From the NCBI GenBank assembly GCA_039707465.1, contig CM077644.1, positions 198,311,962 to 198,375,961 on the forward strand: DNA of 64,000 bases. Direction: 5' to 3'. Positions 1-11,900 of this stretch are shown one piece after another. This stretch comes from Rhabdophis nuchalis (Eukaryota; Chordata; Lepidosauria; Squamata; Natricidae). Positions within the stretch are counted from its first letter, which is position 1. The number at the start of each line of letters is the position of its first letter. Both the position numbers and the translations under genes were made by a program. The notes under the pieces were generated by a model that searched no databases, was not told the DNA's origin, and was given only the letters and a program-made list of their open reading frames with translations.

Positions 1-1080
1 CTTTCCTATTAGTCTTTTTTATAGTTCCCATAATACCAGCAAGAATTTCTTAAGTAACAAAACTTTGTTGTGCAATAGTTTGGATGAGGATTAAAAGTAA
101 ATTTAGTGAAGAGAATGAATTTTAGTAAAGCTCCATTTATAGGCCAATATCCCATTCATGACCAGAGCATTCAGACATCAGAGGCAGGAGTGAATATTTC
201 TATCTCTCCTTTCCATTTCTGATTTTTTAAAATGTTTTTCTTCTTTTCAAATAGATTTAATTGGTCCACATTCTGTGCTGCTTTGGAAAAGTGTTGGAAG
301 AGACTATTTCATTCAATGAAAACTATCGGTCCTTAGGGTGTTTCCCTACATTAGAAAGTGGAAGGCCTCTAACATTAAATTCCCTCCCTCCAAGGTCAGA
401 GGCTAGTATGTAACCTTTGGGTAGGATGGTTCAAATCTTAATGTTCTTGGATGCTATTCCCAACATTAAAGGATTATGCACAATAAACACAATTTAAGCA
501 CCTTTAACAAAATTTAATTCAACATGTTTAATCTGACCAATAATAATAATAATAATATCTCCTTTGAACTGATCTTGGGCCATGTGGATCAGGTAGGTTT
601 GTTGGCAATAGTATGAAAGTGGTTTGTCATTGTTTTCTTCCAAGAAGCTTTTCCTGTCTAGCCAACAGGGAATTTCCTGATGGTCTCTTATCTGTAAACT
701 AACTAGGTCTTATTCTGTTTCACTTTATTGAAGGACAGCCAAAATCAGCCGGATATTGCCACCCTAGTTGAGACTGTGCTGCTTTAAATCCAAATGTTCT
801 GGTTTAACTGATTGCAGATAAAGTTGTAAAAGTATGACATTTGTTCCTTATTGACCGTCACTCAGAGAAACACTGGCCACACCTCTCTAAAGATGGTAGA
901 TAAACAAAGATTACAATAATTGATTGCTGCATATTCATTGCTTCAGTTAAGCACGAAATAATTATTTGCAGTTTCAGAATTGCAAACGTAACCTTTCCTT
1001 CAAAGGAGAAAAAAACTAGTAAAATGCAAATGTAACTCCAACAAGTTCTGAAATAGCTTCAGAAAGACTTTATTTTTATA
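1..1080. other. AT-rich DNA, no recognised feature
   Basis: No coding potential or repeat family was recognised. A short (AAT)n tract lies near 540-557. This is probably intergenic or intronic DNA. Confidence 0.5.
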
Positions 1081-1082
1081 TA

Positions 1083-1905
1083 TAGAATAGAATAACATAG
1101 TTGGAAGGGACCTTGGAGGTCTTCTAGTACCAATGGCTATTCAATATCTTCTTAAAGACTTCCAGTGTTGGAGCATTTACAATTTCTGGAGGCAAGTTGT
1201 TCCACTAATTAATTGTTCTGACTGTCAGGAAATTTCTCCTTAGTTCTAAATTGCTTCTCTCCTTAATTAGTTTCCACCCATTGCTTCTTGTTCTGTCCTC
1301 AGGTGCTTTGGAGAATAGTTTGACTCCCTCTTCTTTGTGGCAACCCCTGAGATATTGAAACACTGCTATTATGTCACCCCTAATCCTTCGTTTCATAAGC
1401 CTAGACATATCCATTTCCAGCAACCATTCTTCATATGTTTTATCCTTGAATCCCCTAATCGTCTTTGTTGCTCTTCTCTGCACTCTTTCTAGAGTCTCGA
1501 TATCTTTTTTACATTGTGGTGACCAAAATTGGATGCAGTATTCCAAGTGTGGCCTTACCAAGGCATTATAATGTAGTATTATAGTGCACCGCCCTGAGTC
1601 CCTTTTGGTGAAAAGGGCGGTATATAAATTGAAAATAAAGTAAAAGTAAAGTATTAACACTTCATGTGATCTTAATTCTAGCCCTCTGTTTATGCAGCCT
1701 AGAACTGTGTTGGCTTTTTTGGCAGCTGCAGCACACGGCTGGCTCATATTTAAGTGATTGTACACTAGGACTCCAAAATCCCTCTCACAGTTACTACTAT
1801 TGAGCAAGGTATCATATATAATGTACCTGTGCATTTTGTAGTACCTGTACCTGTTACCTAAATGTAGTACCTTACTTTTTTCACCATTGAATTTCATACA
1901 GACAG
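1083..1905 (-). mobile_element. CR1/L3-type LINE, 3' fragment (end of reverse transcriptase plus 3' UTR)
   Basis: The minus strand encodes the C-terminal part of a CR1 reverse transcriptase. Recognisable words are KSKVLHLGN, RDFGVLV, VRPHLEYCIQFWSP, LERVQRRATK and RGDIIAVFQYLRG, followed by a conserved C-terminal end near LELRRNFLTVRTIN. The 3' UTR reads on the minus strand as a run through GACCTCCAAGGTCCCTTCCA and ends in an AATAG-type tail near 1083-1098, a known signature of snake CR1/L3 elements. The copy is 5'-truncated beside an (AC)n tract at 1908-1924. It is interrupted by a 68-bp L2 tail at 1582-1649. It is a dead fragment. Confidence 0.88.
1582..1649 (+). mobile_element. L2 LINE 3' tail inserted in the CR1 copy
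   Basis: The segment contains the L2 3' stem-loop (CACCGCCCTGAGTCCC, then GGGCGGTATATAAAT) and an A-rich end. The flanking CR1 sequence is duplicated as AGTATTA at 1575-1581 and 1650-1656. Removing the insert and one duplicate restores the CR1 sequence, so this is a very short L2 insertion with a 7-bp target duplication. Confidence 0.75.
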
Positions 1906-3228
<1,323 letters not shown>

Positions 3229-3534
3229 TATAAACATGGTTTTTTATTATAATATTAAATATGTATAATTCTTGTGAAAAGAGATACATGTGAATGGGAT
3301 ATTCACAGAAATTTTGAAAAAATCAAGATGGCAACCATGATTCCACACCAAAGCTCTTACCTGCATTCCATGTTTGACACATGTAAAGGGGGCTTTTATC
3401 ACATGGCAGTAGCTACCATCTTGATCTTTTATAATCATTTTTGAGGATTTCTCGAAATATGTAAATATTTTGCAAATATTTCAGTCAAAGCCAGATTTGT
3501 ATTTGCATTTGAAAAAAAATGATTTTGTGTTCAA
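3229..3534. other. No recognised feature
   Basis: AT-rich sequence with a few short open frames lacking motifs. Confidence 0.4.
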
Positions 3535-3597
3535 TATGCCCTCTGCCTTGCATTATTTTTAAAAACAATAAAGGCAGGATATAAATAAAATAAATAA
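3535..3597 (+). mobile_element. tRNA-derived SINE 3' tail (fragment)
   Basis: The segment CCTTGCATTATTTTTAAAAA, then ACAATAAAGGCAGGATATAA and (ATAAA)n, resembles the 3' end of a common squamate tRNA-derived SINE (the type at 15740). Only the tail is present. Confidence 0.4.
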
Positions 3598-4304
3598 CTT
3601 TATAGGGTAGGTTGACATATATCTACTCCAGGGATGTCAAAGAATAAGGGAGAGTCATACTTTGTTCGGTACAAACAGTATGGGTAGGAAAGAAGAAATG
3701 TAGGATCCTTGTAGATAATTTCAGAGCTCATAGAGCTCACTGGTTTTCATTCATGAGTGTCATCTAATGAAGAGAAATAGATAAAATCTTCACTATCCCA
3801 CCCAGAGAATATAACTGTTACTACTAAGGTTAAAAGCAAAAACTGAGCTTATACCAAAGACTCCACACTTCAAAAGAGGTGAAACTTCAAAAGAGATATT
3901 TATGTTAAAGTAACAATTGGTGGCGAATGGCTTTTTCCTTCATAATCCTAAATTAGTCATATTACTCTGACATACTTTTATAGGTTAACAAAAGAGGTTG
4001 GATAAGATACTGAACTGATATCTTACAATTAGAAAATGCTTTAAATTAATAGAGAATATATATATATATAGAGAGAGAGAGAATAAATTCTTAGATTCAA
4101 ATTATGTATTGTTTAATCACAATGATGGACACTTGAATTATCCTATTTGTCAGGAGTGATACTGTCCTTTATTAAAGAAAACAAATACCCCCAATAGACT
4201 TAGGAAATCAGACTTTGATAAAAGGCAATCACTGCAAGCATAACCAAAACAAAACAAAAAACAAAAAACCCCTAAGCAAAGAAAAATATCCGTATTGAGT
4301 ACAC
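3598..4304. other. No recognised feature
   Basis: AT-rich sequence with a short (TA)n(GA)n tract near 4058-4081. No repeat family or gene was recognised. Confidence 0.4.
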
Positions 4305-4475
4305 CAGAGGTGGGATTTACTTACCTTCCCTACTGGTTTACAAATGTGAACGCACACGCCTCATCTGCGCATGTGCAGTGCTCACACATTACGTTGGGGT
4401 AGGTGGGCAGAACCACCTGCAGTCGCCACTACTAGTTTGCCTGAACAGGAAATTACCGGCAGAATACCACCTCTG
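4305..4475. mobile_element. hAT-type MITE
   Basis: Imperfect terminal inverted repeats CAGAGGTGGGATT and AATACCACCTCTG bound a 171-bp element. It is flanked by 8-bp direct repeats with one mismatch (GAGTACAC at 4297-4304, GCGTACAC at 4476-4483). CAG...CTG ends with an 8-bp duplication are diagnostic of the hAT superfamily. There is no transposase. Confidence 0.82.
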
Positions 4476-5670
4476 GCGTACACCAAAATCTATAGGTAGT
4501 TTTAAAACTTCAAAATAAGACATGCGTTATAGAACTGTTTCAAGAGTCTGGCCATTACAAATATACAGTCTTAAAAATTGTCTATTTCTTGGGCATGGAA
4601 ATAGATGGGAGAGAGATTATATTGCAAATTGATGACATTCAAAACTTGATGAATATAAACATATGAACTAGAGCTCTCTCCTTCATTTGATAGTTCTGGG
4701 CAAAATTTGAACTTCTGTTTTTCCATTTACAATATTTTCAGAGCAACAATGTATCCTTTTTAAAACATTTGCTTCAACAACTATTGATTTCTAATATACA
4801 TATACTGTCACTGGTAAATGCATTCAATCCAATGGATTGATGAAATATATTTATTCTATCTTCTTTGCTCACAAACCTATGATTGTTGTCTATTTTATTC
4901 CTCCATTTTTTATATTTCTTTCCACAAAGGCCTTTGAAAGGGAAGGACAGTAGTATACATTGGATCAAATATTAATCTAGTATAACAAATACGATAAAAA
5001 TGAACCCTGATATACCATCATTATCAGGGTGGTGTTTCTAGTATGACAAGGATCTTTAAAGCTAATGGATTATATTAACAGCTTCATTTTATGTCATTCC
5101 AATGTTGTAAAGAAAATCAAAGCAAATACATAATCAGTTAGGCATTTAAATGCTAATGATTTCACTGATTGTCTGATATGAGACTAAAAAAACCTGTTTT
5201 TTTAAAGAACTGTGCAAGAGGCATTAACAAATACAGAACATAACTCATTTACAACTAAATTGTAGTTGGCACAAGATTTCTGTGAGTCTCTTGGTGGTTA
5301 ACATTAAAACTAAAATTTGTAACAATGCAAATGTTAGAAAAATAAAAACACAACATTAAAGCAACAATGCAGCACTTAGCTTGAAAAAAATATATTTTAA
5401 AGGTTTCAGTTCAACCATCAGTGTGTGTGTCAGCCTGGTTACAGAGAGAGATTTGTGTGTAGATTAATTTGTGTATAAATAAATTTGTGAACTGGCATTA
5501 TGGCTTAATTTGTAGTTCATGACCAGTGTCTTAATCAAAGGCGTCTCCTCAAGGTAAATGGTAATCATGTTTAGCATGGCTTGTGAGACTCCAATACAGT
5601 AAATATATAAGTGTCAAAAAAGCACTTAAAGTTTTAGATTTGTAAGTCATTGTTGGAAGATATATCCATC
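4476..5670. other. No recognised feature
   Basis: About 1.2 kb of AT-rich sequence. The open frame on the minus strand at 4774-4968 has no recognisable motif and is probably chance. Confidence 0.4.
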
Positions 5671-6285
5671 TGGTTCAGTTCCAAGCTGGGAGAAAGACAC
5701 TGGAAAGATGAAGGCTAATTGGAAAGAGGATTTATTGATGAATAGACTCACCAAACACATGATTCGGGTGCAGCTGACCACATGTAGTTGAGAGGGGGTG
5801 GCTTTTATACCTTCTCTGGGCTTTGCACTTGAGTTTCCTGTTCCTGTGCAAGAATTTGTATTCTATTGGCTGTTGTCAGACTCCCATAGGGTCATGTAGC
5901 TGGCTCTATAGGTTGTCTGAGCTAAGTTTGTTTGAAGTTTGGTTAAAGTTTGGACTCTGAGAGGATGTAATGCAGAGGCTTGTGTTCTTAAAGGGTGTTG
6001 GGTAATTCCTATTATGGCTTAATGACTTTTTCCTGTGTTGGATCTTGAGTGAGACTAGTCTGCCTTTGTTCAGACTTACAGTAGCTGCAGGGAGTAATGG
6101 AATACCAAATCTGCATTTCTAAAAACTGATCTCAGCTTAGTATCTGCTTGGGGGTAGGGAGCTGGGGCTGTGAGTTTCTCTCTATCTCTTGGGATTTTTA
6201 TTTCTCTTTTAGGGAAAATATTTTATCACGTCTTGTAAATATTTCCCAAAATATCTCCTTTTTCTAGGAGGGGTGGTGGGATGAT
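5671..6285 (-). mobile_element. LTR-like repeat, copy 1 (probable solo LTR)
   Basis: This roughly 600-bp segment is homologous throughout to 38532-39085. Shared words include GGAGAAAGACACTGGAAA, TCTCTTTTAGGG and TTCTAGGAGGGGTGG. On the minus strand it has a TATA box (TATAAAAG, complement of 5802-5809) and an AATAAA signal about 66 nt downstream (complement of 5731-5736), the order expected in a retroviral LTR. The left edge is TGGTTCAG. No clear target duplication or internal gag/pol sequence was found, so the LTR assignment is an inference. Confidence 0.5.
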
Positions 6286-6442
6286 AGCTTCCCATATCAT
6301 CAATACCAGACTAAGAAAATTAACATGGATAATTTTCTGCTCTGCCTTCCAGTCCTAGAACAAACAGGAGGAAATGGTCACAAAGTAGTTTTGCAAATGG
6401 TCATGAAATAAAGGTGCAGCAGCATCCAGAAATGTTTTAAAC

Positions 6443-6527
6443 CAGGGGTCTCCAACCTTTGCAACTTTGAGTCTGAATGGGAGCTGAAGTCCTTCAGACT
6501 TAAAGTTGCAAAGGTTGGAGACCCCTG
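6443..6527. mobile_element. Hairpin hAT MITE with perfect target duplication
   Basis: The element is 85 bp. Its ends CAGGGGTCTCCAACCTTTGC and GCAAAGGTTGGAGACCCCTG are perfect 20-bp inverted repeats. The flanks carry a perfect 8-bp duplication, TTTTAAAC, at 6435-6442 and 6528-6535. The intact ends suggest a fairly recent insertion. No coding capacity. Confidence 0.93.
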
Positions 6528-7445
6528 TTTTAAACGACTCCCAGAAGTGGCAATGCAAGATGAAATGTGAATTACAATATGAGGAGCCTCATGTGTGCAA
6601 GCTACAAGTTTTGTTAGAAACCACAGCTAGAATTTTCTTTTTTAATCAGCTGTAACCTAACCTAGTCCAGGCTGGCCAGTCAGCCAGCAAAAGAAGCTAA
6701 GAAGCTAGATGGATAGAAAAGGACAACAAATTACTGCCAGGATTAGTTTCTCTGATCCTTTGTGATTCAGGTTGTGGTGCAGGTTACTAAGCACGAATAT
6801 ATTTCCCATTATAAATGGTAATCATGTTTTAGCATAGCTTGTGAACCTACAATAGATATATAAGTAGCAAAATGTGCTGCTCTATATTTCTCATGTTATT
6901 TTCAGAACATATAAAATAGCCATGTATTTGCTACACTTTCATGCCATTTCACATGCATATAAATAAAGCAATCCTCAGTGACAATGACATTTGAGAAAGC
7001 TGCACAATTCATGCAGAAATTACAGTGAATTAAAAGCAACCAAAAGAGAAGAATACAACATTTGTTTATGGTTGTTCCAAAGAGCTTAGGCATGCTTCAA
7101 ATTAACAACACTGCTGAATACGGACCCTTTCTTTCTAAGCAAGCAGAAAATTGGACTCAGAAAAATGTATTTTTTGCTGAAACTCATGGATAACTTTGTA
7201 TTGCTATTGGTCTACTGCAGCAGTATCAGCTGCTTAAAAACAATATGTCCAGTTTCTTTGTTCTTTTTTTTCTCTATTGGAAAGCATTGAGTGGTCCTTT
7301 CCTTCATTCTCGGCCTTGCACTTTTATGTTTCCTGGTTGTCTCTGGCCATTAGGCAAAATGTCAGTAAAATTGGTTGGTTAACTCCTAGAGCTCCTTCAG
7401 TTGTTTGAAGACATAACCAACCTTCTAATCAATTGTAGAAAAGCC
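6528..7445. other. No recognised feature
   Basis: AT-rich sequence without recognisable genes or repeats. Confidence 0.4.
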
Positions 7446-7449
7446 CTTT

Positions 7450-7520
7450 GTAGCTTACTAGCAGCATCCATTTGGGGAAAGGGAGCGGTTTATAAATCCA
7501 AATTATAAATAAATAATAAA
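7450..7520 (+). mobile_element. L2 LINE 3' tail fragment (degenerate)
   Basis: The word CATTTGGGGAAAGGGAGCGG, followed by TTTATAAATCC and an AAATAA-type tail, matches the distal arm of the L2 3' stem-loop seen at eight other places in this window. Only the last ~60 bp remain. Confidence 0.5.
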
Positions 7521-8057
7521 TTCTACCCATCTGTGGATGTCTGGCAGGACTGCAGTTAGCATAAGACTCTTGGGCATACAGGTTGACTTTCTACCCACAG
7601 GGCAACTTCCTTTGTATTCATATCTTCACCGTGATCACTGAGTAAAATACTATGCCATGTAATCCTGTCAATTTATAACATCATTCGTTCTCAGGATATA
7701 GGCCTTGTTGCTTTCATCTAGTCACAGCAATGCTTTATTGAATAGAAAGTATAATATGTGGTGCATTACTATATTTCTGAAGCCAATAGAAGTGTGTATG
7801 TGTATTCATTATAAAATACCCCAATTATTGCAATTAATGCATTCTCAGAGGCCGTAAAATATTCATTGTTCATGTTACAGATTGTCTCCAATTTTTTTTG
7901 CACAACCTGGTATTTAATATGCTTTGAAGTGTCATTATATAATATATTGCTGTTGTTGTATCAAATTTGAGATCATCCATAGATCAGGAATTAGAAAAAA
8001 GCAAAATCCTTAGATACTCTGCGTTTTTCAAATAATTTCAAGCAAGATAATAATAAT

Positions 8058-8089
<32 letters not shown>

Positions 8090-8204
8090 CTTGCGAGGTA
8101 TGGGGGGGCCATCATTGCCGGCATGAAACCACCAAAATTTTCTATATACCCTATTCCTTTTTCCTATGTATATTTTAAAAACCAATTAAAAATTTATTTA
8201 AAAA
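7521..8204. other. No recognised feature apart from (AAC)n at 8047-8091
   Basis: An (AAT)n/(AAC)n tract of about 45 bp lies at 8047-8091. The rest is AT-rich and unclassified. Confidence 0.5.
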
Positions 8205-8690
8205 AATAGAACGTTCTGATTCTACAAAATACCACCCTACTTGGAACAGCTTATATCCTCTGACTGTAATAATAATGATGATCATGAAAAGTTAACAAAA
8301 ATTAGATGGTGAAGATCATGTGGGACTTTTTAATACAGATGTATCATCATTTGGAACACAACACACCAGCTATCATGGTTGTTGAGTGCTGAAGTTTATT
8401 GCTATTGCTATTTCAGGAGATGCTAGAGTCGAAGAAAAGAACTGGAAAACATCATGAAATATCACAACCTGGCCATTGAAACTACATTGCTATGAATGAA
8501 ATATGTAACAGTGATACCCATTGTCATCAGGAGACTCGGTACCATGTCCAAGAATTTTATAAGATACATCAACAAATTGCAGCTTCCTGAAATAACACCA
8601 GCGGAACTGCAAAAACTGTGCTACTCAGAACATTGTATACTTTAAGACGGTACTTGGTTGATACCTAGAATGGTGGCAGCAACCCATATC
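8205..8690 (+). mobile_element. Degenerate LINE 3' region (R4/Dong-like)
   Basis: Decayed coding words include ACACAACACACCAGCTATCA, then GGAGATGCTAGAGTCGAAGA and GAACTGCAAAAACTGTGCTA. They resemble the C-terminal end of R4/Dong-type LINEs of squamates. The word AACAGCTTATATCCT is shared with 28057-28071, supporting one family at both sites. Many stops; dead. The family name rests on memory. Confidence 0.45.
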
Positions 8691-8771
8691 AACCATTAGC
8701 ACCAGGCAATGGTATTTCTGATGCATTTTTGAATATTCAGTTGACTGAGTTTCATGTTTAATGAATAAAGT

Positions 8772-8830
8772 ATAATAATAATAATAGCCTTTATTGTCAT
8801 TGTATATCATATGTACAACAAAATTGGAAA
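8772..8830 (+). repeat. (AAT)n plus CTTTATTGTCATTGTA tail motif
   Basis: An (ATA)n tract is followed by CCTTTATTGTCATTGTATAT and ACAACAAAATT. The same 15-base motif recurs four times at 44294-44385, twice the same way round and inverted. It looks like the conserved end of a retroelement that I cannot name with confidence. Confidence 0.5.
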
Positions 8831-10357
8831 ATACTCAGTTGTGATGGTGTTTAGTAAAATGGACAACAATGAAAATTTTCAGTTGTGGATTTCAAACTAT
8901 ATTTTGAAAGCAAAACGATCTTTCATTTTCCCTATTTGGGAATTTAGTGACATAGGAAGCGTCTTTATAAGATCATATGACAAAATGTACGCTGAGAATC
9001 TACAGAACTTTTGGTTATAGGATTTTTCCTCTAAATAACTCAGTTCTGGGCATGAGTGATATAACTTATGAATTCCTATTATCTGCCTTTCTGCGCTTCA
9101 CCTTTTCTCTCTTCATTTGTTTTATATAGCTTTCCAAGAGTAAGGATCAGAGAGAGATCAAAACCAAGATTACACAAAAATATGATGATGTATGGTTAAC
9201 TTCTCTGTTTGCTTGCTTGCTTTTTCAGGATAATATCTCTTCCAGTGTGGGAATGTTGCGGATATAAGAATTTGACTGGAAGGGTCACAAGACAAAATCA
9301 TATTCTGCTCTCCTAACATATTGACCTGGTTAATGCAAACACTGTGACTTTTACTATATCCAACGTAACAATTTAACTAAAAAAAGCCAAGATTTGCAAA
9401 GTGATAGTCAAATTTAATCAGATTTTTCACTGTTCCAGTTTATATTAGACATAAATAGAATTCGGCAAGTTTTTCAAGGCATGCTACCAGATAATATCAG
9501 GTACACAATTAAACTAATCTGTAATGTATTTAATAGATATTATTTTTCAATCCATGTTGCAATTTTGTCCAGTAATATGTATTAAAATTTGAATTTCACT
9601 TTTCTACAATCAGCATAGGTAATCTTTTTTTCTATTTGTCCATCACTTATGTTGCTTTGACATCAGAGGTTCATCAGAATTGTTAGTGCAAATGTAAAGA
9701 TCAGACTTCAATTATTTGATGTTGAATCATGTAATGGAGGCAATATGTCTCTGAATATCAATTTCCTGAATATCTATTCTGCAAAACATGAGGAGAAGAT
9801 AATGTTATGCGTATCTTGTAGAAATTAATGTCACATGCATTATGATGTCATCATAATTAATGTCACTTGTATGATCTTGGGATGAAACATTTGCCCCTTA
9901 CTCACTCCAAATGTACCCATGAGTATTATTAAAAGACATGTGTGATTCCTTTAAACAATATTGGCCTAATAAAGTTATGATCTAATCCAGCATGACTACA
10001 CGTATATGTGTTTCCCAATTGTTAAAATTTTAGGATGATTCAAAGGACGATAAACAGCCTGCATGCTCCATTGTACCATTTTGTAACTACTAATGTAACA
10101 CTGGGATGCAATATTAGGTAAGCTGTATAGTAATTACCTTGCTTCTACAGGAAGAAAACATTTTACTATCAAAAAACAGTCTGTTCCATCAATCAATCAA
10201 TGTTCAGCCCAAATATGCTATTTTGAAATTTTTATTATTTAGTTCACATTATTCTATCTAGAACAATAAAGAATAAGTTCCATTTTTCTGCACAATTTCC
10301 CTTCATATACTTGAATCACAAACACAACTGTTAATAACATGCTTTCACTGTACCATG
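8831..10357. other. No recognised feature
   Basis: About 1.5 kb of AT-rich sequence. The plus-strand open frame ending near 9020 has no motif and reads out of the repeat tail before it. Confidence 0.4.
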
Positions 10358-10794
10358 CAGGTAGTCCTCAATTTAGGACCACAACTGAGATCAGAATTTT
10401 GGTCATAAGTTATGACAGCTAAATTGAGGCAGCTATCTGACTGGACCTAATTTTGCAACCATTTTACTATGGTACTAAATGAATTATACAGTTGTAAATC
10501 AGAATCACGTGGCTGTTTAGTAGTTTTTAAGTGTGAACCAATTCTTCTTAATGGACATTTTTGTCAGAAATTGACAAAGAAATTACAAATTCTTGTCACA
10601 TGACCATGGGACATTGCAACCAGTCATAAATGTGAGCTGGTTACCAAGCACCCAAAATGCATCCATGTGACCACACGGGGAATCAACATTGTACAACAGC
10701 TGAAAGTGCTTTATGTACAGTAAATCACCCTTTCTGAGGCAATCGTAATTCCAAACAGTCATTAAACAACCAGTTGTAAGTCAAGGACTACCTG
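10358..10794. mobile_element. Tigger-like (TcMar) MITE, 437 bp
   Basis: The ends CAGGTAGTCCTCAATTTAGG and GTAAGTCAAGGACTACCTG are imperfect inverted repeats, followed on the right by TA. The interior carries family words also seen at 19929 and 28683: TCACATGACCATGGGA, GCAACCAGTCATAAATGTGA and GTTACCAAGCA. TIR type and TA target fit Tigger-like mariner elements. No transposase ORF. Confidence 0.75.
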
Positions 10795-11249
10795 TAATTG
10801 AAAGAAGAACAACACATAGCTTAAACAAGGCTCTACATATCTTTTTCTTGGCTGAGGTGCTCAGACTGATTTGATTTTAAATAAGTGTTGTCAAGCTAAA
10901 AGTAATTCTGTTACTATCATATATAAACTGCAATTGCCTAGACATTTTACCGGAAAACAGCTTTTGCACAAAATGTCATTGAAAAACAAAGGAGCTCTGA
11001 ATGACATTGTTTGAGATACATTCTTCAAAGTAATTTCCACAGTATTTTACATTACCTAGTGTTAACGCTTCACTGCTTCAGCTTACTAGTAAAATACTAC
11101 CAATACTTTTGAAATTTTAGACTCTGACAAGCAAATTTGCTGAATTATTTCTGATGAGAAATTATAATTAATCAAAACTGTTTTGTTCAATGAGATTATA
11201 CATGTTGAGATGCAAATATTATGGTTTTTATTTTAATTGGGTTTACAAT
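10795..11249. other. No recognised feature
   Basis: AT-rich sequence without recognisable genes or repeats. Confidence 0.4.
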
Positions 11250-11732
11250 CAGGGGTGGGTCCCTGCCAGTTCTAACCTCTTCTATAGAAGAGGTTCCACA
11301 AAACTGCAATGCCATTTACAACCAGTTCCAGCTCTCTCCCCCCCCCCCCCGCCCATCCACACATCAAGATGAAGAATGAGAGGAGGAATTCTGGGAGTTG
11401 AAGTCCACAAGTCTTAAAGCTGTCAGGTTTGAACACCCCTGTGGTTTTTTTCTAAAGGGTTAGGGGTGCAAGGGTCTTGTAACTTGACAGCTTTAAGACT
11501 TCAAATGCCAGCGTTTCTAACATTTTGGTTGCTAAGCAAGAACATTGTTAAGTTAATTTCACAACATTTTACAAGTTGGCCATGCCCACCAAGTCACTTA
11601 ACTGCCAAGCCACTCCCACCCAGTCACATGGCTGGCAAGCCACTTCCACCCAGTCACATGGCAAGCAAGCCGCTCCCACAAAGCAGGCCACACCTACAGA
11701 AGAGATTCTAAAAAATGTGAAACACACCACTG
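11250..11732. mobile_element. hAT-type MITE (chimeric family) with a second MITE nested inside
   Basis: The left end CAGGGGTGGGTCCC and decayed right end GAAACACACCACTG are flanked by TTTACAAT and GTCACAAT (6 of 8 match). The right half (TTTTGGTTGCTAAGCAAGAA, then TTGGCCATGCCCACC and (CACATGGCTGGCAAGCCACT)n) is homologous to 39300-39454 and 57919-58097. At 11384-11510 two inverted copies of GAATTCTGGGAGTTGAAGTC/GACTTCAAATGCCAG-type words mark a second, hairpin MITE of the 48869 family inserted within it. A poly-C tract lies near 11338-11350. Confidence 0.72.
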
Positions 11733-11823
11733 GTCACAATCCTCTGTATAAGCCAAGTTATTTCAGAATAAGAATTAAGATATTCTTACAAAATTAACAA
11801 TTAACTGAGATTATGTTGGCAGT

Positions 11824-11900
11824 TATGCTGGCTGGAGAATTCTGGGAGTTGAAGTCCACAAGTCTTAAAATTGCCAAGTTTGAAAACCTCTGGTCAAAAA
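11824..11900. mobile_element. Half of a hairpin hAT MITE
   Basis: The words GGCTGGAGAATTCTGGGAGT, then TGAAGTCCACAAGTCTTAAA and GCCAAGTTTG...ACCTCTG, match the right half of the 48869-49003 hairpin element. The left half is missing. Confidence 0.7.
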
